Of a stretch of 64,000 nt of DNA, positions 25,272 through 37,074 are shown piece by piece. The notes below the pieces were generated by a model, which was given only the letters and a program-made list of their open reading frames with translations, did no database searches and was not told where the DNA came from. The DNA is from Paulownia fortunei (taxonomy: Eukaryota > Streptophyta > Magnoliopsida > Lamiales > Paulowniaceae). A program made the translations under genes and the position numbers. Positions within the stretch are counted from its first letter, which is position 1; each line of letters opens with the position of its first letter. Location of the stretch: assembly GCA_019321725.1 (NCBI GenBank), contig CM033109.1:18693993-18757992 (forward strand), in the 5' to 3' direction.

Positions 25272-26451
25272 TCATTCGGACAAATTAGGATACTGCCATG
25301 GATTAAATTCTACTGACTGGACATCACCGGTGTCAAAGGCATCTGAAGAGTCAAGAGCATTCCTATGCTCCGTGTACTTACCATTGTAACGGTATATTTC
25401 CAAGTCGCCCCATGGTGTAGGTGTGATTTCATCGGTTTGATCAAACCATTTTGGGGTGAACTGATCACCTTTAACTTCGCGGTTTCTCTTTTCAGCTCTC
25501 TGTCTCTCTTCCAAACTAAAAATATGCAAACACATACAGCACATGCAAGTTAGGCCTACTGAATAAAGAAAATTTAAAAGTAATCCTGCTTTCCAAATAT
25601 TTTTGAGTCTCAATCATAATAAATTAGCTACAAGCAGCATTAAGAAGACTATGATTTCATGCAGTAGCAGCAGCATATTTCCATTCAAGGGCAAAAAATC
25701 TATTTAGAAAATATGATACAGAAATGCAGTAATCGTCATAGACTTATTTCAATTTTGCTAATAAGAAACCTATTGCACAGAAAATCACACAATCATGTTT
25801 TCTAAAGGATATTAAGAAAATTTTGTACATTCATTGGGAATGAAGGACCTCAAATTTCATTTCATCTAAAAATGATCATTAGAAAAGAGATGCCCAAAAC
25901 CCTATTTTTCTTTCACAGTGTCCAGAGCGTGTCTTCCATTTACCCTTATAGTCAATGTCAAACTTTTTATTATCCTAAAAAAAATTATGACATTTACATT
26001 ATCTTAAGAATTGCATGGCATTACTTAATCTTATCCATGTGATATTTGAGGTGTTGCAGCATGACATTATGGTATGCCTCAATGTCAGGAAAAGAAAATG
26101 CAGAAACTCAATTCATAACAGGTAAATTGGTGGTATTTGAGTTTATAAAACATGATCTTGGACTAAGAAGTTTGTTGAAAAATGAATAGGGCCCAGTTTG
26201 TTATTCCAGCAACTCAACTAACTGATTAAAATTAGTAATGGGCAATGAATACTAGCAACTATGATTGTAATGTCAAGACATAACAACTCATTTCATCTAT
26301 AAGATTGCAATTGCTTCTTTTGTTCTCTACAAATATTTTACAAGTATTTACCAACATGTCCATGAGTATATAAAGGTAAAAAAAGAGGCATGCACAGCAT
26401 GTTCAGACATACATACATATATACATACAGAGACAGACAGACAGACACACA

Positions 26452-26494
<43 letters not shown>

Positions 26495-29400
26495 TCTTCG
26501 CAGCACCAGCCTTGGAGAGGTCACCTTTCTCAAGTGCCCATCTATCAGGACGTAAACGTGAATCTGATGCCAATAACTTCTTAGGTGCAGTGTCAAAGCT
26601 GTTCAATTTATGTGCAAAGTAGGTGAACTGAAATTTGTCACTTGGTGGAGGCGCTGCAACATGCCAAACCTGCATAACATTTCTCATCAGTTATCTACCA
26701 GTCAGTCAACAATTAAAAACTAGTAAACTAGAATGGCACAATGACCTCAACTGCATGGTCTCTACATTAAACATAAAGGAAAAACAAGATATTGCAATGC
26801 GTAATAAATTTCACAGTCCAGGATATATCAATCAATCACAACAAAGAAGCCAACCAAACACAAGATCAAGTATGATGCTAATCAAAGGAATAACTTGAGC
26901 ATCACTTTAATAATGTCCTAGAAGATAAACAATACATAAAATGAAGAAAATACCAGGAATAACATCACACCACATTATCTCATTCCTCAACTTATGGAGG
27001 ATATTTCAACATCTCAGAATTAGGCCATGATTTTATACAGTTACGAAGAAGATAACAGAAATCACCATTTCAAATTGTAACATCCTTAATAGAAAGGAGC
27101 GAGAGAATATCAGAAAATTCACCTCTTTCAGTTCTGTGCCAGGAAGAGGTTCCCCTTCTGAATCACATGGTTGATAACTCATGGACTCGCTCCATTTTCC
27201 AGTCATCAATATTTTAGGTTCCTCATCAGCATTATACACATAACCATCTACCTCATATCGATTAGCTCTGCACCCAAAATGTCTTATAGACATCAGAAAC
27301 AGTTGTAAATTGTTTTTCTCAAGCACAATTGACCATGAAATAGATAGATGGGCACAGACAAGACTGGATGCAAAGATAAAAGCCTCATTATAATCATGAA
27401 CAAGCTATTTTGAGGTACTGTTTGACACGAAATTGTTTTTATTGTGATTATTGACGTCAATTAATATAAACAAGTTATTTCTGAAAGAAGTAGGGGAAAT
27501 CATTTGCTGGAGCTGTGAGAACAGATTTCTTAACTGTTAACAGTTTGTTATATCTTCTCAATGTCTTAGCATCTGGATTTTAGACACCTGCTGCCTCCGT
27601 ACAATTTCATCATCTAAAAGCATCACGTCTACACTTGGCAATTTTTAAGTTTTATTACAAAGTCACAGCAATTAGCACTTCATGCATCTATCAAAATGTC
27701 TGTTCCTTCGTCATTGTTACAAGAATCAACCCAGGACATAGAAACGAAAAAATAGCACCAGGATCACATCAAAAGTACAAATTGAATTATTCTCACATGG
27801 TAGCACTAGACAATCATCCAATCGAACAGGCATCTCTACCATCAAGTTCATCCAGAATAAGAAAATTCATGACAAGCAAAAACGAGGGGATTGATGGAAC
27901 CAATCATTTAAAATTGACTTCTGAATAACAATATTCTACATGGAAAGCAATTGATCCATAAAATAATAATGGTTACAATACATAAAATACAGCTAAGGAA
28001 GGTTGAGAAGAGAAAAGACAAATGAAAATAAGAAGTGGCATACCCAAACCAACCGCAAGGTTGAAAATAGAGAACAACTTTGTCCCCTGTAGCCAAATTT
28101 GTCATGACCATTTCTCCTGGTGAATCCACCCATGTTCGTCCAAAAATCAAATTGTTAACTTTGGTTGGAGGAGGAACCAAATCCAGGACAACACCATCTC
28201 TTTTAAGAGTCACACGTGTTCTGCATTGAAGATACCGTTAATTTTCCTCACAAAATAAGATCAATTACTTGAATCGCAAAATCAAGAAATAATGAAATCG
28301 ATGCTGCATGTATTTAAATCAACTACAGGCAATACATCAAATTAATATCATGACCAGTGATAAGACAACACACAAAACTTACCTTCCAACAGGATAGACA
28401 TCAAGGGAGTTGCCTAAAAATTTAGTTCTTAACTTAGATGTCACATCATATGTGAAATGCTCATTTTCAGCATGACCAGCACTCATTGGAGGATGATGGC
28501 TGACCTACAAATTATAAAAACTTGAAATTAACAAACAGAAGGCATCTAGAAGCAACTAGTAATACATGCACAGATTTGATCATGGTGAATCCCATTAGAT
28601 GAAAACTCAGTGAACATCCCAGGTCCCCAGCCAATATCATTTCTTACTACTGAATTCCAGAGAAATATTTCAAGCACTGAGCAGGATTCAGGATGAAGAA
28701 ATCAATCAAATGAACGTGAACTGGATTATAAACTATAAGGCTAATAGATGACAAATTCACCTGCTCTGAGATGAATGTAATCCCATCATGGTTAGCCATT
28801 TCATAAGTCTCACCAAGAATCGGATTGAAAGGCTTCCAAGTACGCTGGTAGGCAAAATAAACAGACACTGCCCATGATGCTGCATCAAAAGCAGAAAATA
28901 ATGTATTAATGCATCATAAGGAATTTCCCACATATTAATTAGTTGACTACAAAAATATACTCCTCCATCAAATTATTATGCGTCTCTAATATTTAAAGCA
29001 AGAAATACTTACATGCATACACCATCCGCATGTAGGGATCTTCACATTTATCGGCTTGATCTAAAAGGTATGAGTATTCCATTAACTGCCATAATAATCG
29101 TATGAATAGCATCAGTTGAGGTGAAAACAGAATACTATAACAGTTGCAGCAAGAGCATGCACGCAAAATACACAAACCTCTGCCATTTTCTGAAGCATTG
29201 TCATTGGCTCGAATATGAGCACAGGGAGAGTCACCATCGATGTGACATCAGAACCAATATATTTTTGCATCATTTTCCAGTAACTATCTCGTTCCTTTGA
29301 GGAAGCAAAAGATCTATCAGTACACATATCCAAAAGCATGCACACACACATAACAGCAACAATCACTTATGGATACAAGTTAAAGGGTCATCAATCATGC

Positions 29401-31429
29401 ATAAAATAAGAGAACAGAAAGAATTATAAAATTAATAAAAGAAAGCATTAATGTGATTGAGCCCACCAGGCTGGAAGGGCCTTGTGCGTTACAATTTATC
29501 TGTGAATTTTTCCAAAATCTCCCACAATCTTATTTATAGATAAAACTCAGTTTTCATCAATAAATATCTCTGTAGCAGAAATGTCTAAAATTCTCTAATT
29601 GAAAAATGCTATAAAACTTCAAAAGAACTTCAACTACATGAACTACACTTTTTAAACTTTAACCTATTTTCCAAAGATCCGGGCTTTAATCAGCACTCGG
29701 TAAACATAATCATCACAAAAGTCAATCTCGTCAAAAACATATGCAAATCTTTTTCAAAGTGCATAATGAAAATTCTTTAACTTAATCCCTTCCGTACTTG
29801 GCAAAAGCACAAAGATAACTTTGTGAAATGGCATCAAAATCCTCGATAAGATAATGCATATAATCACAAGACAACCCACCTCCTGCTTCCATCTTCCTCT
29901 CTGAGCTTCCTCTTCAGCATCTTCTTTTCCTCCTTCAGGATTTATAACTTCCACACCTTCGTAGCCAAGCAATCTAAAGACAGGGTGAAAAGTATATGTT
30001 TTTAAAATCGCATCTTAACTTGTGACATTAGTAAGAGAAAAGAATCAATTGAAAAATCAGAAAACTAAGACAATCAAAGTGAACCTGATAGATACAACAG
30101 CATCTGAATGTTGTATGCTGAATGTTGTTTATTATTACTGATTAAAAGTTACCAAGAAAAGACATAAGAATCAAGAAACTTTCTGTCTGATAAACCGAAA
30201 GAGTTGTGTTCTTTGCATGTGTACTTAGTAGTATTTAAAATCGAGGTAAATGACTTACATCAAAAGCCAATAGAGTTTCAAAATCAAACTCTAGCATAGA
30301 GATTCTATAATTTGTATAATAAACCTCCATTGCAAAGCTGGGAGATTGGAATTTTGTGGCATCATCATTACATCTCCACATTGCAAATGAACCCAACCAT
30401 AATAAAAATCCTTCATTTGACTCTTTCTTCTCTGAGTGAGACATGCTTCAGTGGAAATTTCAGATCATTCATTAAACAGTGGAAAAAAGCAAGACCTAGC
30501 TTGGCTTTCAACTATTACGAGTGACATTAATCATTTATACTGTCTTGTTTATGAGCATGAACTTTGGGCTTAAGATAGGTTAGCTAAAAAGGCTGAGCCA
30601 AGTCAAGTTCTATGCAAAAAAGGAATAACTAAGCCAAATAAAAATTATTGTTCACACGGCAAGTTTCATCTGCACCACCATAAACAACTAAAAGATTAAA
30701 CTAAGAATAACAGAAGAACTCATCTCATACAACATCAATTCCCATCACCTGATATTGATTTCACTAAAGGAATAAAAAGACAACAAATCCTCAACAGCTT
30801 GAAGAAATGTAAAAGGGAAACCTTCCTTCCCCACACCTTATATTTTTGACAAAGGAAGAAATAGAGTAAGGGCTGACCAAGTGACAATTTATTATTATAA
30901 TCAGATGTATATTGAAACCCCAAAAGCTTTTGTTGGCACATCTACACTCTTGTTCACGTACAGTTAAAACACCTACTTTAATCTTTAGAGAAAAACTTCC
31001 ACATTTTTCTTCGGAGATTTGCATGTAAAACACTTTTAGACACTAAAAATTAAAATCGCAGCTTTTGCAGACACTGCAACAATCCTCAATCAATCAATCA
31101 ATCAATCAACAAATCATGAACTCCAAGGCCCAGATATCACAGCAGCAAAATTCCAAATTCAAGCTCACATCATCAAAATCACAACAAATAACATAATGAA
31201 GTTCGAAAACAAACTAATAAATGCAATCCCACTAACAAAAAATACCAAATCAAATCGAAAATTAACAATCTAAAAAACACCTAATATTTGCATTTAAAAA
31301 ACTTAACAATAGCAGTTATATGTTATACCCGTTAACAGATCTATGCATGGCGTTGCTGAACATCGATAGCCCCGATGTCATGGCCGCGAAGAACCCCCCT
31401 TTGTTTTGATTCTTCTCCGGACTTCCCAT
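25272..31429 (-). CDS. ORP3: Oxysterol-binding protein-related protein, ORP3 type, ten coding exons
   Basis: A short-form (PH-less) OSBP-related lipid-transfer protein expected to bind sterol or phosphoinositide at ER-membrane contacts. Minus-strand exons: 31429-31329, 29973-29880, 29294-29178, 29085-29013, 28879-28761, 28504-28383, 28220-28044, 27267-27123, 26669-26491, 25515-25272; all introns are GT-AG and phases join to 456 codons plus stop, matching the roughly 457 residues I recall for Arabidopsis ORP3A. The N-terminus [20 protein letters not shown] is typical. The OSBP domain includes [14 protein letters not shown], the family fingerprint EQVSHHPP (about residues 167-174, split by intron 5), then PCGWFG and TGKWSE. 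The C-terminal part has [15 protein letters not shown] and [13 protein letters not shown] (helical, charged), then WFDQ (399-402) and [19 protein letters not shown]. Intron 9 begins inside a (TC)n microsatellite. No disabling changes seen. Confidence 0.95.
26431..26490. repeat. (GACA)n/(GA)n microsatellite at an ORP3 splice donor
   Basis: GACAGACAGACAGACA and then an uninterrupted GA run on plus, that is (TC)n on the transcribed strand. It abuts exon 9 exactly, so the intron begins GTCTCTCTCT. Confidence 0.95.
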
Positions 31430-32100
31430 GATCTTCCAAGAAAATAGAATTCAAATCAAATTACTCAAAACGGATAAAAAAAGTATAATCCAATTATAGA
31501 TGATCACAAATCCAATTTCCTGAACTCCCAAAAATCAAGTGTAGAAGGGTATCACCACCACCAATTTGGAACCCTAATTTGATCAATCAGGCGATCTGGC
31601 CGAGGGACGCGCAAATGATTACGAATTGGTGAAGTTAGATTAAGGATTAATAAATCCCAATATGTATGGCAGTATCGCGATTATGACAAATAAAAGGGGT
31701 AAATTTGGAAGGAAAAAATATACACCGAGGAATTGCGATGGAGCTAGTTGGCAGTTCCTGCTTTCGATTTTCTACAAAAGGATCATGCCACAGGTTAACT
31801 GTGGTGCGTGGATACACCCTTAAAATCTCAGCGTTTGTAACAACGAGACTGCGTTGTTTCGGCGATCAGATCCGAGCGTGTGATGGAAATAATGTATAGG
31901 CGCGTGGGACTTTACGAGGTAGAATAAATGGAATGTGTGGGCTTCAATTCGGCCCAGTACCCACTAAGTCACTAACTGGCGCAGCCCAAATAGGCGTCCG
32001 GCTTTAATTTTATTAGGGTCAATTGGATTTTGGCCCATTAGAGGCTTGTTTTGGTTCGAGTTATTTTTTGAGTTATTTTTTATTTTTAAAATTCTAAAAA
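31430..32100 (-). promoter_or_regulatory. ORP3 5' UTR and promoter region
   Basis: About 0.7 kb between the ORP3 start and the retroelement block. Less AT-rich than intergenic DNA (31.55-31.95 kb), consistent with a leader and proximal promoter. No confident TATA box or transcription start can be given. The transposon cluster starts within 0.8 kb of the start codon. Confidence 0.4.
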
Positions 32101-32106
32101 AAAAGA

Positions 32107-32146
32107 GGGAGGGAGGGAGGGAGGAGGGAGGGAGGGAGGGGGGGGG
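32107..32146 (+). repeat. (GGGA)n tract with strong G-quadruplex potential
   Basis: Repeated GGGAGGGAGGGAGG with a closing run of nine G. It fits the G3 N1-7 pattern several times on plus and sits at the junction between the ORP3 upstream region and the chromovirus remnant. Confidence 0.9.
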
Positions 32147-32189
32147 ATGCATTTGTTTGGGTGGGTTTCTCAAAACCAATTTTTAGAAT

Positions 32190-32478
32190 TGCTTAAAGAA
32201 AAAATAATTGACCCAATCGAGATTGTAGAAAGAGTTGGTGATAAAACTTATAGAGTGACCTTACCTTCGTCATTATTTAGTATTCACAATATTTTTCATG
32301 TGTCTATATTGAGGAAGTATATTTCAAACTCCTTTCATGTGTTAAATTATGAATCGTTGGAATTAACTTTTGATTTAACTTATGAAGAGAAACTAGTGCA
32401 AATTTTGGATTGGAAGGAAAAAGAATTAAGAACGAAAAGATTTGACTTGTTAAAGTATTGTGGATGAATCATTCTGTA
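32190..32478 (+). pseudogene. Integrase C-terminal/chromodomain fragment, upstream copy
   Basis: Frame 32147-32467 reads IEIVERVGDKTYRVTLPSSL and then HNIFHVSILRKYIS, closely related to the downstream copy at 40970-41250. It continues with LTYEEKLVQILDWKEKELRT, the start of the chromodomain. It then breaks at about 32478 and jumps into the middle of an LTR, so about 660 bp present in the downstream copy (roughly 41240-41903) are missing here. Confidence 0.85.
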
Positions 32479-34146
32479 GAACTTGAAAAAGTCAAAGAAA
32501 TCATCCTTATCCAAATTTTCTTGTGGAAGCTCCTCAAAGACGATCAACTTTTCTTTTCCAAAGTTTCTCCTAAATTTCTACCCTATCATACTCACAAAAA
32601 TTGAATTCAATCCATAGGAATCCATAAAACACAAACTAGAATAAATTTCCACCTTTTTATGCTTGAAAATCATTGATTAAGAAGCTTAATTCCAATATAA
32701 TCAAGGTATATTTTATTATTTCTTATGATGAATTTGTAGTATCTTGGATGATTACATGTTTTATTATCTTTTCGTATGATTGAAAACTCCAGTAGGATAT
32801 ACTTGAAGCCCAAACTAAGTTAGTTAAGCTAATTTATTGCAAAATTGGTAGCCTTATGAAATATGCTTAATTTACTTATTCCTATTAATTTTGTAATGCT
32901 TATATTGTGTTGGGAAGTGCCTGTGAATGATTATGAACAATAGCAATTAATTTGCTTAATTGATGATTATGATTAATTTAAGTTAGAACCAACTTTACGT
33001 CATATTAATTTGGATTATGTTCAAGTTTTGGGGCTATTCTAATATTTATATTTGAATAATTAGTGATTTAGTGGCTGCCCTAATATTTATATTTGAATTA
33101 TTAGTAATTTAGTGGTTGCCCTAATATTTACATTTGAGTTATTAGTGATATAGTGGTTGCCCTAATATTTATATGTGAATTGTGAGTGATTTAGGAGTTG
33201 CTAATGTTTAATATCTTGAATTAGTAGTAAATATGAAGTATGCATTATTTTTGAAATCATGTAATTGATATGAAATTATTTACAAAATATTGAAAAGTGT
33301 ATATGATTTTAATTAAAATAGATTATGTGATTTATTAAAAAGATATTGAAGGTACATGATTTGATTATGTTAGGCCTTTAGCACATCATACATTTCTAAG
33401 AGATTGACATTTTCACTTAACGCAAAGCAGACTTGAGGTAAGTTGAAACTTACATTTGCTGTATCACAAAAATCATATAATATTGTACATGTTTAAATAT
33501 GATTGTCATTATTTGTCAAATGATATAATGATTGATGCATTCATGGTTCATAAAACATGATACTATCAAATATATAATGAGATTTTTTGAAAAGAGAGTA
33601 TGACATTTGATTGATGGTCGGGTAGACAAGGGATACGGGAGGGACCGGTAGATCCAACAAAAGGTGGAAAATACTTGAGGTTGAAAAACCAATATAGGAA
33701 AACCACAATGAATGAGATAGAATATGACTAATACCTGAGGTTGAAAGACCAAGTATGGAAACCCCGTATTATTTCTCTTATTGACCAACGATTTAGAGGT
33801 TAATTGAGTCTCCAGAGCGGCCGGACAATGATTTGTTCATATGCCATACTTTGAACAGTTTTTATAGCATATTTTAAAAACTCTATTTTTATTTTTAAAT
33901 AAGTTATTTTGTTATGGTTTTGTAAATAGGTGTGTTAAACTATAGACGGGATAATAACAACATGTATTAAATTTTGATTTATATAAATGGTGTGTATTTG
34001 AAATGAATTCAAGTTCTTTTTTCTTATAACCAAAAATGGAACTTTTTATTAAAACCATAACTATATTAATGATAGTAGGTTAACATTTCTCAACTCAACT
34101 ATTTTAACTTATTTGGGGTTCTACAGTTAGGTTTAGGAGTGTTATA
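32479..34146 (+). repeat. Element A upstream LTR, truncated
   Basis: Collinear with 41903-43800 of the downstream LTR, with many substitutions. It lacks the first roughly 560 bp of the LTR and has a second internal deletion near 33790-33800, corresponding to about 43265-43450 downstream. It ends GTGTTATA just before the primer-binding site, where the other copy has GTGTTACA. Confidence 0.88.
33030..33200 (+). repeat. 41-bp minisatellite in the element A upstream LTR
   Basis: Units of about 41 bp of the form GTGGTTGCCCTAATATTTA followed by a TTTGAATTATTAGTGATATA-like half occur about four times. The downstream LTR has about five at 42462-42672. Confidence 0.8.
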
Positions 34147-34149
34147 GTT

Positions 34150-34161
34150 TGGTGTCAGAGC
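34150..34161 (+). other. Element A primer-binding site (tRNA-iMet type)
   Basis: TGGTGTCAGAGC, one base from the canonical plant initiator-methionine site TGGTATCAGAGC, four bases after the LTR end. Confidence 0.85.
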
Positions 34162-34348
34162 AGAGGTTTATTAGTTCTTGTAAACAGAAGAAGGCATATA
34201 AACATATCCTAGCTGGGAAACTCGATCAACTATTTATTTATTTGCTTCTATGTTTACATGATTTAGATTTCATTTTATGTTATTGTTGTGATTATGCATT
34301 TATTATTGATTGATGAATGGAATGAGATTGGGCAATGTATTGGAGGTC

Positions 34349-35297
34349 ATGATACCAAAAAGGAAGACAATGGATGATCATGAGGGTAATCATAATTTGG
34401 TGGATAATTTGACTGATCTCATTTAACAACAAACTAGAATGCATGGTGAACAAATACAATAATTGTTAAATATGCAACAAAGAAATCAAGAACTGAATCA
34501 ACGACCTCCTTCACCACAAGCTTGATAGGATAATTTATAAGCTGTGTATGAGAAATTTAGAAAGATGGAACCTGTTGATTTTAATGGTGGGTTTGATCCC
34601 ATGGTTGCATAGGAATGAGTGAAATCATTGGATACTATCTTTGACTACATATGAATTGATGATGCTGAGAAGGTACTTTGTGTAATTTTCTTGTTGAAGA
34701 AGAATGCTAGAATCTGGTGGGAAGGAGCTAAGCTTGCAGTGAATATGAAAAAGTTAACTTGGAAAATGTTTAAAAAAATATTTTATGATAAGTATTTCAC
34801 TAGGGATGCTAGGTCACTCAAAGTAAAAGAATTTCTGAAGTTAAAATAAGGAGGGATGTCTGTATATGATTATGTGCAAAAATTTGAAGAGGGTTACAAG
34901 TATGTGTCATACATCGTCAGAGACAACAATGAGAAGATGAATCATTTCTTGAGAAGACTTAATCTTAAAATTAGAAAAGATGTGAGAATGTCCTCAGCAA
35001 TAGAGTTTAGGGAATTGGTGGATAAGGCTTTGATGGTTGACTTAGATGAGAAAGAGATTAAGAAATACCATCAATAAAAGAAACCAGTATTCACTCCAAG
35101 AAATCTAAACCGATGGAAGAAAGTAGAGCAAATATCAAACCAAGGGAATGAAAAGCGTCTTAGCGTTAGATAGACTTCTACTGTAGTTGAAAGGCCTAAA
35201 TATGCTAAATATGGGAAGAATCATTTGGGGAATGCTTTAGCGGTACTAATCATTGCTTTAAGTGTAAGCAACCTAGGCATATAGCAAAAGATTGCCC
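34349..35297 (+). pseudogene. Element A gag remnant with zinc knuckle
   Basis: Begins MIPKRKTMDDHEG. The capsid-type retroelement gag region shows [27 protein letters not shown] and [18 protein letters not shown]-type knuckle remnant, CKQPRHIAKDCP, lies near 35262-35297. Several in-frame stops (for example at about 34426 and 34849) and a frameshift before the knuckle break it. Confidence 0.8.
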
Positions 35298-35640
35298 AAC
35301 AATGCAGGGGAGTGTATATGTAATGGCACAAGAACAAGCTGATGCAGATGCTTCTGTAGTTACATGTACTATTTTAATTTTTGGGATACCTCCAATTGCA
35401 TTGATAGATTCAGGATCTATGCATTCATTTGCATCAAGTGTGTTTATGAGAAAATTGGGCATTAAACCAGATTTATTAAAAGTAAGGTACAATGTGACAA
35501 TTCCATCCGGGGAAGAAATGGATTCCAACTAAATGTTGAAGGCCTGCTCTATTCAGATTAGTGATATGACACTCTATGCAGATCTCATTATTTTACCGAT
35601 GCCACATTTTAAGGTTTTTTTGTATATAGATTAGCTTACC
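35298..35640 (+). pseudogene. Element A aspartic protease remnant
   Basis: The open frame 35302-35532 contains ALIDSGSMHSFASSVF, with the retroviral-type D-S-G catalytic triad intact, and then the KVRYNVTIPSGE region. It ends in a stop shortly after. Confidence 0.82.
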
Positions 35641-35929
35641 AAATATCATGCAATAATTGATTGTAATAAAAAAAATTGTGATTTTTCAACCACTTGGCAA
35701 AGAACACTTTGTGTTTAGTGGTACCTCATTCTCACGGTCCTTACCAATTATTACTATTTTGAAAGCTCAAAAAAATGTTGAGTAAATGTTGTGTTGGATA
35801 TTTGGCTAGTGTTATGGACACTTTGATTGAAGCACAATTGAAGTTATAAAATGTGGATGTGGTTTAAGAATTTTTTGAGGTGTTTCCACATAATTTACCG
35901 GGACTATCATTGGATCGAGAGATTAAATT

Positions 35930-36600
35930 TGTGATTGATGTTATGCAAGAGACTACTCCTATTTTTAAAGCACCATATCAAATGGCACCAATAGAGTTGA
36001 AAGAGTTCAAAGTTTAATTGCAAGAATTGCTTGATAAGGGTTTCATTTACCCTAGTTATTCTCCTTGGGGAGCACCTGTATTGTTTGTGAAAAAGAAGGA
36101 TGGTACATTAGGGTTGTATAGTAATTATAAAGAGTTTAATAAAGTAACAATCAATAATAAGTATCCACTTCCAAGAATCGAGGATTTGTTTGATTAATTG
36201 TAGAGAGCATCAATATTTTCTAAAATTGATTTGCGCTCTAGGTATTATCAATTGAAGGTCAAGGAAGAAGACATACAAAAGACTGCATTCAGAACAAGGT
36301 ATATACATTATGAATTTCTAGTGATGCCTTTCGGCTTAACCAATGCTCCTACAACTTTTATGGATCTAATGAATAAGGTGTTCAATCAATTTCTCGATAA
36401 ATTTGTGATTGTATTTATTGATAACATCCTAATCTATTCACGGGATAAAGAAGAGCACAAGGAACATTTGAAATTTGTATTGCAAGTTCTTAAGGAAAAA
36501 TAGTTATATGCTAAATTCAAGAAGCGCGAATTTTGGCTTGAGCAAGTGGTATTCTTAGGTCACGTGGTATCCAAGAATAGTATTTCCATTGATCTAGGCT
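35930..36600 (+). pseudogene. Element A reverse transcriptase remnant, catalytic Asp lost
   Basis: Reads [65 protein letters not shown] and then [15 protein letters not shown]. The Y/F-x-D-D box of the palm is FIDN here, so the second catalytic aspartate is replaced by asparagine. Stops occur inside, for example LFD* near 36198 and at 36502. Confidence 0.88.
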
Positions 36601-36639
36601 AGGTAGAAGCTGTCATGTGGGGCCAACACCAACAAATGT

Positions 36640-37020
36640 ATCAGAAGTAAGGAGTTTCTTGGGATTAGTAAGGTACTATCGATTATTTGTTCAGGGCTTC
36701 TCAAAGATTGCAACTCTATTGATAATGTTGGCTAGAAAAAATGTGAAGTTCTTGTGGACCGATGCTTGTGAAAGAATTTTTTAATAATTGAAATATAAAT
36801 TGACTACAACTCTTGTTCTTACTATTCTAACAGGCATTATTTATACGGTGAAAAATATGAGATTTACACAGATCATAAAAGTTTAAAATACTTCTTTATC
36901 AAAAAGGAACTGAATATGAGACAGCGAAGATGGTTAGAACTTGTGAATAATTATGATTTCGTGATCAACTATCATCTTAGTAAAGTGAAAATGGTTGCAG
37001 ATGCACTGAGTAGAAAATCC
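36640..37020 (+). pseudogene. Element A RNase H and connection remnant
   Basis: The RT thumb/connection remnant (FLGLVRYYRLFVQGFSKIA) is followed by a deletion. The RNase H end then reads [45 protein letters not shown]. Part of the RNase H core between about 36780 and 36840 is missing. Confidence 0.8.
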
Positions 37021-37074
37021 ACGCCTTCTCTTTTTGTCATACAAAAGTCAATATTACTAGATTTGCAGAATTAG

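Noticed and set aside
26348..26687. Open frames with SLSLSLS or ERERER runs on both strands
   Set aside because: They are translations of the GA/TC microsatellite. Only the minus-strand part 26491-26669 is a real exon (ORP3 exon 9).
31964..32179. Proline/serine-rich minus-strand ORF upstream of ORP3
   Set aside because: Most of it is the translation of the (GGGA)n tract.
33030..33200. CRISPR-like array
   Set aside because: Direct tandem repeats without unique spacers, inside an LTR of a eukaryotic retroelement.
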